Positions 1-10,120 of a stretch of 64,000 nt of DNA are shown here, one piece after another. How positions within the stretch are numbered: position 1 is the stretch's first letter; every line of letters starts with the position of its first letter. The stretch is from Sternotherus odoratus. Taxonomy: Eukaryota > Chordata > Testudines > Kinosternidae. The stretch covers positions 4,987,206 through 5,051,205 of the forward strand of contig JAVMKO010000020.1 in the NCBI GenBank assembly GCA_032164245.1. The letters run 5' to 3'. Below the pieces are notes generated by a model. It did no database searches, was not told where the DNA came from, and was given only the letters and a program-made list of their open reading frames with translations. Made by a program: the position numbers and the translations under genes.

Positions 1-59
1 GTGGAATATTGTTGTTGGTCTTAAGGATGGGGTGACCATCATCATCCCTTGATTGACTT

Positions 60-185
60 GAGAGGCAGCATGGTCCAGTGGCTAAAGCACTGGGCTAGAA
101 GTCAAGAGAGCTGAGTTCTACCCTACTACAGACCTGAGGGGTGGCCTGGGTAAGCCATTTCCCCACTTGGTGCCTGTTTTCCCCC
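60..185 (+). repeat. tRNA-derived SINE, 5' part
   Basis: The segment reads as the head of a chelonian Cry-type SINE: a block of the form 'gcagcatggtccagtggcta' followed by 'actgggctagaagtcaagag' and then the 'aagccatttccccacttggt' region. The later part, which normally follows the C-rich block, is disrupted by the palindromic element that starts near 230. Family name is from memory of turtle SINEs; the tRNA-like order is what is seen. Confidence 0.65.
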
Positions 186-227
186 AGCCCCTCTCTGTTT
201 TTACCTTGCCTAGTTAGAATATAAACT

Positions 228-318
228 CTTACGCTCAGATCCTCAAGGTATTAAGTGCCTAACTCCCCTCTTGATTTCAAGGGGAATTAGGCACCTAAAT
301 AGCTTTCAGGATCTGGAC
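228..318. repeat. Palindromic MITE-like element
   Basis: Two inverted arms surround 'ttgatttcaagggg': the left reads 'agtgcctaactcccctc' and the right 'ggggaattaggcacctaaat', flanked by 'cagatcctcaagg' and 'tttcaggatctgg'. The fold-back structure is visible; a relative with less clear arms lies near 17,440-17,550. It is probably a non-autonomous DNA element. Confidence 0.55.
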
Positions 319-329
319 CTGAGTCTCCT

Positions 330-425
330 AGCAAATCTCTTACTATGTACAGCACCTAGCACAATGCAGCTTCACTGTCCGGTGGCCCTCTAAGTACGAA
401 TGAAATACAAGTAATAACTTTATTA
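330..425 (+). repeat. SINE/LINE 3' module ('tacagcacctagcacaatg')
   Basis: The block 'gtacagcacctagcacaatg' followed by an A/T-rich 'aatacaagtaataac' end is a recurring 3' module in this window (also near 15,490, 27,290, 34,515, 53,045 and, reversed, 25,300, 46,680 and 59,800). It probably belongs to the SINE that begins at about 60. Confidence 0.55.
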
Positions 426-429
426 CAAG

Positions 430-1170
430 AGCTGTTTTCTCCCAAGGTTTCTAAGGCCTTAAAGCAAAGACTAAACAAAGGCTCTGAATATTAAATCACT
501 TCTAGTCTTCATTCATCAGATTTCCAGCTCTCCAGTCATCCATACAGACTTCCAGGAACAACAGTATAGACAAGAGCTGATTTTTTTTAAATATAAAAAA
601 CAAATAGCAGCAGAAAAATAAACTTTAAAGAACAGTAATAATAATAATAATACTCCTCCTCTTTTCAGGCCTTCTCCACACATCACTTCTGTCCTTGGCT
701 GGTCAAGGGCCTTGCCTCAGATCGTATAACAAGTCAACGCCAGAGCAGGATCAAAGCACAGCTGGCTCCTAACTGCTAGTCCTGTACTTAATCCAGCCGC
801 CTCTTCCATCCTGGTTGTCTCTATTAGTTCACTCCCCATAATCCGCATTCAAGTTGCTCTGAAACGTAAGGGGCCTCTTTGATTGTTGTGTCTTCGCTGG
901 TTGTCTTGCGCGAGTGCCAAATTAATCAATTAGCAAAGTCCCCCCATCTGTTCGCTGGACGGGCTGGGCACATACGTTGCCTGCATGCCAGAGAAGGCAC
1001 GAATGGCGGACACTTGTTGCTTTGTAGGCAACAGCTTTCGCGGCGGTGAGAAAAGGGAGCTTGCCTGCAGCCAAGCCAGCAGGAGCTCCGCTGCCCTTGT
1101 CTTTGCTGGCACGGAGCTGCGTCGAGTCTGGAAAAGCCGGTAGAAAATGCAGGGGGACACGCTGCTTCTG
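430..1170. other. Unassigned non-coding sequence
   Basis: No exon, RNA gene or recognisable repeat was found apart from a short (TAA)n run near 636-652. The open frames on the minus strand near 922-1232 have no known domain. Confidence 0.4.
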
Positions 1171-1177
1171 CACTTAG

Positions 1178-1450
1178 AATCAGAGAAATGTGGGGCCGGA
1201 AGGGATCGAGTCCCGCAGCAAGGCAGGATCAAGTCAGCCTAGACCATCCCTGAGAGGCGTTTGTCTAGCCTCTTCTTACAAGCCTCCAGTGATGGGATTC
1301 CACAACCTCCCTTGGAAGCCTGGCCCAGAATTTAACTACGCTACCCTTAGAGTTTGAAAGTTTTTCCTGATATCTAACTTAAATCTCCCTTGCTGCAAGT
1401 TAAACCATTATTTCTTGTCTGACCTTACGCCGAAGAAACATTGGGTAGGA
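1178..1450 (-). mobile_element. CR1 LINE 3' fragment, reverse orientation
   Basis: The plus strand carries the reverse complement of a CR1 3' region: an 'atcagagaaatgtggggccg' start, then 'agaccatccctgagaggcgt', 'gattccacaacctcccttgg' and 'agtttttcctgatatctaac'. This order is typical of sauropsid CR1 copies. The coding part is decayed. Confidence 0.75.
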
Positions 1451-1969
1451 CAAATGTAAGACCTTCTTTTTATGGTTAGGACTGCGGAAGCACCCTAGCA
1501 GGCGGCACCAAGGACGGCTCTGTTAGGCTGTGGACGTACCCATAACAAAAAAAGCCCCAGACAGCCTGCAGTCTAACAGGTGGATACAACAGATAGACGG
1601 GGGTAGCACAAGGTAACAGTAAGACGATTGTGGCAGGTAGCAAGCAACAGGTACAGCATGCAAACTACCTGAACGGTGTTCAGGCTTTGACCCATCCCTG
1701 TCATTAGACAAACACAACTTCAAAGAGGACCGAGCTTTCTAACAAAGCCTCTATCCCCCATCAAGAACTCATCGTGGTGCCTAGATGCAACAAGTCTCGA
1801 ATTGCTGTCCCTGCCGTAAAGAGCTGAGCTTATCCTGCCTTTTTCACAGTCCACCTCAAGCTGGGGAAATAGATATCCAGACTGAAAACAAATAAGGGCT
1901 ATTTTGTTGAGGGCCCCTTCAAAATAAAAGCTGGACTCACAATAACACAGCAAGAGTCTGCGTTGTCCA

Positions 1970-2250
1970 GGCCCCGAGAGCGACCCTACAATAACAAAAC
2001 CTGAGCGTGTATGACCAAGTCGTTCCCAGAGTAACCTACAATAACAAACCAACGTGCACATGAGGCCATCCTCCAAGAGTGACCCTACAATAACAAACCA
2101 GTGTGTGCATAAACCCAGCTTCCCAAGCTGACCCTCGAATAACAAACCGGTGTGGGCAGGAAACCCAGCTCCCAAGAGTGACCCTACCATAACACACCAG
2201 AGTGCGCATAAACCCAGCTCTGAAGAGTGACCCTACAATAACAACCTCCC
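1970..2250. repeat. ~49-bp minisatellite, cluster 1 (six units)
   Basis: The core 'gaccctacaataacaaacca' or a close variant recurs at about 1982, 2031, 2081, 2130, 2180 and 2229, a period of 49-50 bp. Between cores lie variable segments such as 'aaacccagctcccaagagt'. The repeated peptides in its open frames are a by-product of the repeat. A second cluster follows 700 bp downstream. Confidence 0.9.
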
Positions 2251-2329
2251 TCGTCTGTGGGGTGGCTGACTCAGCCTGCAGGGGGAGCCAGAGGGAAGAG
2301 GCCAGTACCATTTGGCAGGGAGTGGGGTG

Positions 2330-2730
2330 GGGGAGGCCTAGAGCACATGGCAGGAGGGGGCATAGGGGAACATAGAGGGCACAGAGGACACCTGCCAGGC
2401 CCCCTCCAAACTGGGTAGGACCCAGGCACCCTCTACTGGTGACATGGGTACATAAGACTGGGGTGGGGAACACAGTCCTGGGGGAGTACAGGAGGTGTAG
2501 GGGGCACAGAGCACTAGGGGGACACAGGGCTGGCGGGTGGGCATAGGGAATATTGGGGGACACAGGGCTGGGGGGCTATGTATGGGGGCACTACTGAGGG
2601 GGGAGTGCTGGGGGGATGGGTCCTGGGAGCATGTGGGGTGACAATGTTGGGGGACATGGGCGCATGGGGGGCACAAGAGGCTGGGAGGGACAGAACAGTG
2701 GGGGGTTATGGGAGGGGCTCTGGGGCTCGA
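2330..2730. repeat. G-rich purine-biased low-complexity tract
   Basis: The interval holds many 'gggggcacagggctgggggg'-like blocks with a strong G and purine bias on the plus strand. It separates the two minisatellite clusters and explains the proline-rich reverse-strand open frames, which show no domain. Confidence 0.6.
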
Positions 2731-2954
2731 GTATGGGGGGAGTGAGGGGGCTGGATGAGAACTGGGTCCGTGGGCCCCAGAGCGCTGGACTGTCATGGTT
2801 CTGGGGTATAAACGAAGGAATTGGCGGTACGGGGGGGGGGGGCAGAGCCAGCTTGTGCCTCCTCCCTCAACTTCTGGGGCACAATAACTGCCAACCACCG
2901 GCCTGTGGCCGCACCTACGAGAACAGCCCGGTGAGCCCCGAGCCCAGCCCCGCC

Positions 2955-3300
2955 TCCGGGAGTGACCCTACCATAACAAAGCAGCGGGGTGTAGCCCAGC
3001 CCCAGGAGGGATGCTACAATAATACCTGAAGGAGCCACCCTACAATAACAAACCAAAGGAGCACATAGCCCAGCCCCTTGCCGCCACCCTACAATAACAA
3101 ACCAAGGAGCACATAGCCCAGCCCCTTGCCGCCACCCTACAATAACAAACCAGGGACTGGGAGCAGGTGGCCCAGCCCCTTGGAGCGACCCTACAATAAC
3201 AAACCAGGGAGCACATAGCCCAGCCCTTTGGAGCGACCCTACAATAACAAACCAGGGAGCGCGTGGCCCAGCCCCTTGGAGCGACCCTACAACAACCAAG
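2955..3300. repeat. ~48-bp minisatellite, cluster 2 (eight units)
   Basis: Cores of the form 'cgaccctacaataacaaacc' start near 2964, 3011, 3036, 3085, 3133, 3187, 3235 and 3283, mostly 48-54 bp apart, joined by 'gagcacatagcccagcccct'. Units at 3085-3283 are more alike than those of cluster 1, which suggests recent expansion or homogenisation. It abuts the GC-rich block upstream of the CXXC exon. Confidence 0.9.
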
Positions 3301-4480
3301 GCCTGCCCCCCCCCCCGCAAAAACCACCCCAACCTGGCGGGGAGCCCAGCGGCTCTCAGCCCCCAACCCTCCCCTACCACAGGCGAGTGCGTGTGGGGCA
3401 TGATGCCCCCCTTCCCCAAGTCCCCTGTGCGCCCTGGTCACCCCCCAGCATGTGGGAAACTCCCCAGAGACCCCGACCAGGGGAGGTGCCCCCCAGGGGT
3501 CCCCCAGCCGGCCCCGGAATCCGCCGCTCTCCCCGCAGGGGAGCGGCCGCCCCCCTCCTCCCCTCTCCGGGGGGCCAGAGGCAGAGCCGGGCTGGGCGGA
3601 TCGTGCGCAGGGTAAAGCCCCGGAGCCATGTGTCCCCGGCCGGGCGCCCCGTTAGCCGGGCAGGTGAATGCGGCTGGGGGGGGGGGGCAGCCCCGAGGGA
3701 ATGGGGGGGACCCAGGGAGGAAATCTTGGGGCGCAGCAGCCCCCCCTCTCCTGTAGCCCCCCCCGTACTCCAGTGTGTGTGTGGGGGGGTCGGATCCTTC
3801 TGCCCCCGGGAAGGGGGGGGTTACCCGGGATCCCGCTGGGGGGGTCCCCTGGCTCCGCTCCGGGGGGGGGGGGGGTTGTTCCGGGAATTTCTGCTCCCAG
3901 CTGGGGGGGCTCTGGCTGGAGCTTCCCCCCCCCGCCGCCTTGGGGGGGCGCTGCTCGGAGAGAGGAAGCCGAGCGGGTCCCCACGCCCTTCCTCCCCGCG
4001 GCTGCTGGAAACTTTCCCCATTGTCCGTCCCCTGCCCGGGGGGTGGGGGGAGCTCGCTCTCCGGGCTGGGTTTGGGGGGGGGCGGGGATTCCCCGGGTGT
4101 GCGGGGCGTTTAGCAAGACCCCCCCCCCTGCAGCAGAGGGGGAGGGGGCCCGGCTGCAGGAATCTCCAGAACAAAGAAGCTGCAGCCGCAGCTGCCTTTG
4201 CAATTTGCATCCACACTTCTGCTCGCTCGTTTCCCCTCCCCCCACCCCGCTCCTCCGCCCTTCCCCCCACTTCGCTTCCCCTCCCTTCCCCCCCCCCCCC
4301 CACTTCTCCCGCATGCACGCCTCGCTCCCTCCCTCCTTTATCTCCGGGGGCCGCTTCACGCGTTTGCAGGGTTATTGGCTGCACCTCTGGTTGCTGGTAA
4401 TGGCTCTTTGTGTATTGGGGGCTGGAGGGCGGGGGAGGGGGGGTCTAAAAAAACAACCACCCCACCTTCTAGAGGGGGGG
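3300..4480 (+). promoter_or_regulatory. CpG-rich, G/C-run-rich block, candidate 5' promoter region
   Basis: This is a dense GC block with many CpGs around 3,480-3,660 and 3,830-4,160, a NotI-type gcggccgc near 3,543, repeated runs of 8-12 G or C, and an inverted CCAAT box (ttattggct) at about 4,371-4,379. It lies 1-2 kb upstream of the CXXC exon and on the right side to hold a transcription start and 5' untranslated exon. No exact start or splice donor could be fixed. The long open frames across it (up to about 390 codons, both strands) are low-complexity G/P/R-rich and are taken as chance. Confidence 0.45.
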
Positions 4481-4506
4481 GTAGGTAAACAGATCTGCGG
4501 CTGTTA

Positions 4507-4514
4507 CACACACA

Positions 4515-4558
<44 letters not shown>
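4507..4558. repeat. (CA)n microsatellite
   Basis: An almost pure run of CA dinucleotides of about 50 bp, starting with an imperfect 'cacacacagacac' and ending before 'gctgcaggcaaac'. Confidence 0.97.
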
Positions 4559-4561
<3 letters not shown>

Positions 4562-5561
4562 CAGGCAAACAAAGATCCGAAGTTAGCAGCCAATTTGTGC
4601 TGAGCGAAAGCAGTTTGCAGAAGAAAGTGAAGCGGGTCTGCAACTTCTGCTCTCGCTCCTCACCCCGGCTTGGCTCTGGCATGGTGGGGGGTTGAAGGCG
4701 TTTTGCCAAGGGGAAATGGCCAGGGCGAAAGTTGGGGAGCGGATCTTCTCCGGGAGTAGGGAGGGATTTAAAGGGGAGGGGGTCTGGTTGAAGCTACCAA
4801 TCTCTTAGCTCAGGGGTTTCAATGTAACTTTTTTCCTGGAGGCAAAGTTGGAGGTTTAGTTGGGGATTTGTAGTACTGGCTTGACACTGCTTTGAAGGGC
4901 TGGTTTGGGGGATGAAAATGACTTAAGTGTGGGAGAATGGCACCCCATCATTGTCATTTGGGGGTCTCAGCCTTCCCATCGAAGTCACCTTGTTTTGGCC
5001 CTTGATCTGGTGGGGCGAGTGGGAGTGAAACTGATAGAGCTACGGTCACAGTCTTTCGTGTGTGTGTGTTTTTTTGCTTCCTCCACCAGAAGACACCTTC
5101 TTGGCTCCTGTCTCTCCGAGCGCCCCCCAATCTTAGTTCGAGAGAGACGCTTTAATATTATATTGGCCTCGAGGCTTCAGCAACCTGGGTGATTCCAACC
5201 GTGCAAGCTTCCAAGTCACCGCTCCCCCGCCCCCCCTCCCCAAAAAGTGGGGTGGCCTTCAGGATGATCCCCTCGCAGAGGGTCTGTAAGAAAACCGAAC
5301 TCGGAGTGCGGGACCGAAGCAGCCCCAGACGAGAGAAATCACGCGGGTGTAAAAGCAGATGAACTGCAAAGAGGGTGGACGGTTTGGCAGAGCGACGAGA
5401 CTGAACTAGTGGAGCGATCCCGGGTTTTTTAGCTCTAGATTTGTATTCCCCATTTTTAGTAAGGGGCAAAGCCCCGCCCCCCTTTTTCCAGTCCTTTGGC
5501 ATCCTTCGGTATTTAGGTCCCGCTTAAAAAAACAACTGTCCCCCTGCATTGATCCCTGGTC

Positions 5562-5564
5562 CAG
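5562..5564 (+). promoter_or_regulatory. Splice acceptor of the CXXC exon
   Basis: A pyrimidine-rich stretch from about 5537 (tgtccccctgcattgatccc) leads to 'tggtccag', nine bases before the start codon. It is the nearest usable AG. An in-frame TGA at 5550-5552 shows that the coding frame does not run further upstream on unspliced DNA. The pyrimidine tract is only moderate, so a continuous 5' untranslated exon is a possible alternative. Confidence 0.5.
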
Positions 5565-5573
5565 CAAGGAGCC

Positions 5574-5891
5574 ATGAAGAAATTCCAGTCCTTGCTCCAG
5601 CTTCGGAATGAACCGGCAGGTGCCTACGGCTTCCCTGAAGGCGCCGGGATGCTGAGCGCCTGCGAAGGCGGCTTTCTGATCCTGGAGAAGAGCGACGTCT
5701 GCCGGGGCGGGGACGCCGCCGAGGTGCCGAAGAAACGGAAGCGCTGCGGGCGCTGCGGCCCCTGCCTGCGGAAGGGGAATTGCGGCGCCTGCACCCACTG
5801 CGTGAACCGAAGGACCAGCCACCAGATCTGCACGATGAGGAAGTGCGAGGCGCTGAAGAAGAAGAAGAAGAAAGCGGCGCTTCTCAGAGAG
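5574..5891 (+). CDS. TET3: TET3-like N-terminal exon with CXXC zinc finger (partial gene)
   Basis: This exon encodes the first 106 residues of a TET-family methylcytosine dioxygenase. The full protein is nuclear and oxidises 5-methylcytosine; the N-terminal CXXC finger binds CpG DNA and helps choose targets. Eight cysteines are visible at residues 58, 61, 64, 70, 73, 76, 86 and 91 in the spacing CXXCXXC-x5-CXXCXXC-x9-C-x4-C. The domain lacks the KFGG motif, which places it in the TET1/TET3/CXXC4/CXXC5 subgroup. The 'NRRTSHQIC' and 'RKCEALKKK' segments, followed by a 'LLREV' end, best fit TET3, as does the short N-terminus with an FQ...P.G.Y.FP pattern. The ATG has a purine at -3 and is preceded by an in-frame TGA at 5550. 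The exon ends in phase 0 at GAG|GTGAGT; the catalytic exons are not in the window. A run of six lysines (95-100) follows the finger. TET1 or a CXXC4/5-like gene is a less likely reading. Confidence 0.82.
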
Positions 5892-5897
5892 GTGAGT
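5892..5897 (+). promoter_or_regulatory. TET3: Splice donor of the CXXC exon
   Basis: GAG|gtgagt matches the donor consensus and falls right after the LLRE codons, where the reading in the TET3 family continues in another exon. Past this point the open frame goes on only eight residues in unrelated sequence before TGA at 5913. Confidence 0.8.
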
Positions 5898-6814
5898 GCC
5901 CGGCGGGGCTGTTGAAGGTGCTGGCGTGGCGGGTCACGGGGCGTCTGACAGCTTAGAAATGTGCCACTTCCTGCATCTTCCTGGTTTGCCCAAGTGGGGG
6001 AAAACTGATGGAACTCCCCGGTGCAGGATAATATGGAGGCAAGTAGCAAAGAAGCAACTCGGGATACCTATTAAAATAGGGCCCAGCGGTTATGGGTAAG
6101 TTTTGCCCTCTCCCTGGGTGTGTTTTCCCCACTGCCTTGGCACCTGGTGGTGTCCTTGGTGCTCATGCAGCCCTGGTGAAAATGCCTACAGAGGAGGGGC
6201 GGATTTGGCTTATGAACTGTAGTAGAGTCACATGGATGTAAGAATTTGGTCCTTGCACGTGAAAAGCGTGTGTAATCGTGTTCTGTGGGGGGAGAAGGGC
6301 AGGTGGGTTGGCTGGCTGTGGGGCAAAATTGGGGTCCCCAATCTGGGGCTTAAGGTACCTTTCACATCACTTTAGGGGGGCACTTAGGACTCCTATAAGT
6401 GCAGATCCTGTTGGCTCCTACTTTGGCCTCATCTTCTGTCCGTCTCCACAACCCCCATCCCAAGCAGTACTCTTAGCCTATGTGAAGACAGCATGGAGGG
6501 CAACTCCTTGGCATACTGGGTGTGAAGGCACTGACCCTACTTCCGTGTTACCCCTCTTCTGCAGGGCATCAGTAGAGTAGAGTATGCTGACTCCTCTGGC
6601 CCTGGGTGAATTTCTTCCTTGTGTGAACAGCGGCCCCTGAAGGGAGGCTAGCTGGGATGAGAGCGGCTCTATCAATCCTTATGCTTCAGGGCTCTAGCTG
6701 ATCCCCCAAGAAGGGTCAGGAAGAAATTCTCTTCTCCCTTCGATGGTGGAGCATTGCATTCTTTGGTGCCGTTATGGAGCATCTCGGACTCACAGGATGT
6801 GTGAGATTGATCAG

Positions 6815-6905
6815 ACCCCTCTTTCTAGTTCAGTAACCTGTCTCCGACAGCGGCTGGTGCCGGAAGCATCAGGGGAAGGTGCAGGAAACCTAATTCCTAG
6901 TACTT
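6815..6905 (-). mobile_element. CR1-like fragment, reverse orientation
   Basis: 'cctgtctccgacagcggctg' and 'aggggaaggtgcaggaaacc' match the reversed CR1 segment also seen near 24,420. Short and diverged. The rest of 5.9-8.1 kb shows no other assignable feature except a 12-G run at 7141-7152. Confidence 0.5.
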
Positions 6906-8128
6906 AGAAATTGGATTAAGACCCGGAGCCTCTAGCCCTGGGGACAGGATATTGGATGAGATGGACCACTGGGATATTGGGGGGTGGAGTTCTCAGGGCA
7001 TTTGCATGAAAAATGGGATCTTCCAGGTAGGGACAGGCCCCTGCTTCCTGTCCCGATCTGGAAAACCATAGCTCTGCCTGCCGACTCCTCTTTGATTGCT
7101 GTGGTCTTATTGGGGTGTCATTTGCTGAGGTTATGGTCCTGGGGGGGGGGGGGCAGCTACAATGATGGCAAATGGGTCTTTAAACAAAGATCCTGTTTCC
7201 AAGCCCCGGCTGGGTAAGAAACGAGCCAGAAACGATCGGTCTGTGCCGACGCTCCCAAAGGGAGTTTGCCCTTCTAGGAAGAGGTCGGAGGGGAAGGGAC
7301 CGTGGAAGAGTTTGGGTCGACGTGTGGCGGTCTTGTCTCCCAGCGCGCGGGTTATGTAGCGCCGCTCTTAAGCCAAACTGGCTTGCGACAGCAAAGGAAA
7401 TATTTGTCCGGCTCGGAGAGGTGTGGGGGGAGCGGGGGCCGTTGGCGTGAGTCAATCGTGCATCAGAGCTGGAGCCGGCTAGGAGAGGAGCTGTCTTCTG
7501 AGTGCCGTATCGTAGGGATGTACCCTGCTAGGGGGAGTTGTTTGAATCTGTGGCGCACGGTTTTCATTAGGAGCGATGGGCCCCCGGGAGCCCTGCTTGG
7601 ATCATATATTTAAATCGTGGTGCGGAGCGGCAGACGTGTTTCGGGCCCCGAAGAACGTGGAGATGCAACAGGTGAGTCTCAGCAGGGGGGAGAGTGTGAC
7701 GGGAGGAGGAACGGAGAGGCCTGAAGAGCGTGTGGCTTCACGGTTGCAACTCAGCAGAATTCCCGGTCAAATTAGCATCCCCTTTCCTGGGGAAAAGTTA
7801 CCCTGGGCTGCCAGCCTCTTCTCTGAATAAGGTAGCAAGCATTGGCCGTGAGGTTCCTTCTTTGCAGGAGGCTCTCAAACGTTCTCACAGCGTGGATCAC
7901 GGAACATCCCTGTCTGCTTACGTGGGAAAGTGTCATTAGGGTGGTAACGTTCAGCCCAGCGGTCGCTGCTTCTAATGCAGGTTAGCAGCGGGAACGAAAG
8001 GGGAGAGGCAGTGCAGTAGAAGCGCTTTCCAGACCGCCATCTGGCCACCTTCGCCGCCTTCTTACAGCTCTGGGATTGTTTGAAATCCAAACTACCCCTC
8101 CTAGAAGACGAGCTGATAGACTCCGAGT

Positions 8129-8247
8129 AGGGTGACCACATGTCCCGATTATATAGGGATAGTCCCGATTTTGGGGTCTTTTGCTTATATAGGCTCCTAT
8201 TACCCCACATCCCCCGTCCCGATTTTTCACACTTGCTGTTGGTCGGC
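8129..8247 (+). mobile_element. MITE-like DNA element
   Basis: It starts 'agggtgaccacatgtcccga' and contains repeated 'agtcccgattttggggtctt' and 'ccgtcccgatttttcacact'. The far end near 'tgctgttggtcggc' is a damaged inverse of the start. The family is common in reptile genomes; the name is not certain. Confidence 0.6.
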
Positions 8248-8660
8248 TGAATTCCAAGGCCAGACTGGACCACCCTCGAGTCTGATCTCCTGTCTGACAC
8301 GAGCCAGAGAGCTTCCCCCCATCATTCCTGGAGATGATTGTTTAGAAAAACATCCCATCTTGATTTCAAAATTGCCCCTGATGGAGAACACACCACTATG
8401 ACCCCTGGCAAATGGTTCCAATGGGTTCCAATTGCCCTCGCTGTCCCCAGTTTTTTGCCTTACTACCAGTCTGAATTTGTTCCGCTTCAACTTTCAGCTG
8501 TTGGATCAGGTTAGTTAGACCTTCCTGTGTTAGATTGAAGACCCATTATGAAATGTTTGTTCCCCTGATACTTTAGAGTGTAATCAAGTCACCCTTTAAC
8601 CTTCTCTTTGTTAAGCTAAATAGACTGAAACAATCCCAGATAAGGAGACCTTCCTTGGAG
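8248..8660 (-). mobile_element. CR1 LINE fragment, reverse orientation
   Basis: The block contains 'ccagagagcttccccccatc', 'aacatcccatcttgatttca', 'aatggttccaatgggttcca' and 'ccttctctttgttaagctaa', all reversed CR1 coding or 3' segments as found in sauropsids. Frame is broken throughout. Confidence 0.7.
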
Positions 8661-9357
8661 GGGGGGGGAAGAGCTCGGATGGGACGGACAGTGCATGTTC
8701 CTCTTCCTGCAGCTCCGATCCTGCATACAACTCCGCCCAGGAAAACCAAAGAAACCTGCTTCGATCTGTAGAGAAAGCTCCTATCAATAAAGCATCTCGG
8801 AGTGAAAGCTATAAAACAAGACTTGCAGCATTATATAGGCCAAAGATTACAAATTTCTGGTTTTACCGGCTGGGGTGGTTGCTACATTCTGGTTAAAAGT
8901 GTTACACATGCAATTCTTAAAGAGACAGAGATCGGGAAGTAGCAGCAAATTCCTTTCCCCTTTGGAGTATACCAGGTTGAAATACTTCTCTTTGCATACT
9001 GCGGTCTGCCATTTGACAGGCTACTTTGCCCTATGCTGTGTGCTTTTTAGCTGTTTGTACGAAGACTTGATCTAGGCACGGTTTCATCGCTGGTAAAACC
9101 ATGTCAGGGGTGTGATTTTTTCTGTTTGTTTTTAAACCAATATATTTATTCCGGTTCAACCCCTCGTGTGGATACCGTTACACCAATATCAAGGTGCCTT
9201 ATAGTCATGCTGGATAAAAATCAATGATTTTTTTAGAAAGATTTATTTAATATTTAAAGTAAATAGGTTTATTTTAAAAAAAGAAATTATTACATTTGAA
9301 AATAGGACAACCTGTGCTTATTTTAAAGATGCACAAGGTGGGCAGGGCTCTGTCTAA

Positions 9358-9520
9358 ATCTTCAAAAGTGACTGATGATTTTGGGAGGGGGGTGTCCAAA
9401 TTAAGGGGCACTTCAGGGCCTGATTTTTCAGAATGTGCCAGGCACTCACCTTCTGAAAATCAGACCCCTTAAAGGTGTTGCCTCAAGTTGGACACCCCCT
9501 AAATCACCAGTGGCTTAAGA
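9358..9520. repeat. Double inverted-repeat MITE-like element
   Basis: The outer arms are 'gggggtgtccaa' near 9,389 and 'ttggacaccccctaaatca' near 9,488. The inner arms are 'ggcctgatttttcagaa' near 9,418 and 'ttctgaaaatcagacccc' near 9,453. The nested hairpin suggests a non-autonomous DNA transposon. The A/T-rich stretch at 9,120-9,310 before it is unassigned. Confidence 0.55.
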
Positions 9521-9984
9521 AATATTGGGGTGGTGTTTGGAGAGACCCAGAACTATTGATCCAAGCTGACATGGTACCTTAGTGTTATATGGCATGAAAA
9601 TGAAGACCTAGTTGTGAGATTTTTTTGTTTGTTTGGATGACATCTTTGGGCTGTCATTTGAAATTACTGGAAAAGGGTATGGAAAGATGCCATCAAATAA
9701 ATGATCTTGGCATGTCTCCTAAAAGTGGAGGGAATGTGAAATGTAACAGCCTGTTGGTTATTTTTGGTTAGATGTTAGCTTTCCCATCATCTTTAAATTA
9801 ATCTTTCCGGGAATGGAATATGGTGGGTCTACAGCTCTTGGCGTCCAGAGGGAAGGTTGGAGATCACTGCTGTCCTGTTAACTGGCTTGATTGCTAAACA
9901 GTGTTGCTCCTCCGGGTGTCCTGCCTATCAGAATCCTCATGCTTCAGGGCATCCACTAACCTCTAGCTATTGGGGGTCAGGAGA

Positions 9985-10120
9985 CAACTTTCCCTGGAGA
10001 CAGGTTATCTCAGACCTGCCTTCTGCAGGGTTTCGTGCACCTTGTTCTGAATCGTTCGGTGATGGCCATCGTCTGTGTTGGGGTATTGGACTAGACTGGC
10101 CACTCCACTGATCCCGGTAT
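9985..10120 (+). mobile_element. CR1-like LINE 3' end
   Basis: The order 'gagacaggttatctcagacc', 'gcagggtttcgtgcaccttg', 'cggtgatggccatcgtctgt' and 'attggactagactggccact' follows a LINE 3' end of the type also present at 18,805 and 41,947. Confidence 0.55.

Noticed and set aside
1970..2250. CRISPR-like array (regular repeats with ~25-30-bp variable parts)
   Set aside because: The variable parts are related to each other, the genome is eukaryotic and there are no cas genes; this is a minisatellite.
2793..3441. Reverse-strand frames coding repeated 'VCYCRVAP.GWA' peptides
   Set aside because: The peptide repeat is the translation of the 48-49-bp minisatellite, not a repeat protein gene.
3228..4400. 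Open frame of 390 codons (plus several overlapping ones on both strands)
   Set aside because: Composition is G/P/R-rich low complexity driven by G and C runs; no domain, and frames are open on both strands at once, as expected in very GC-rich DNA.
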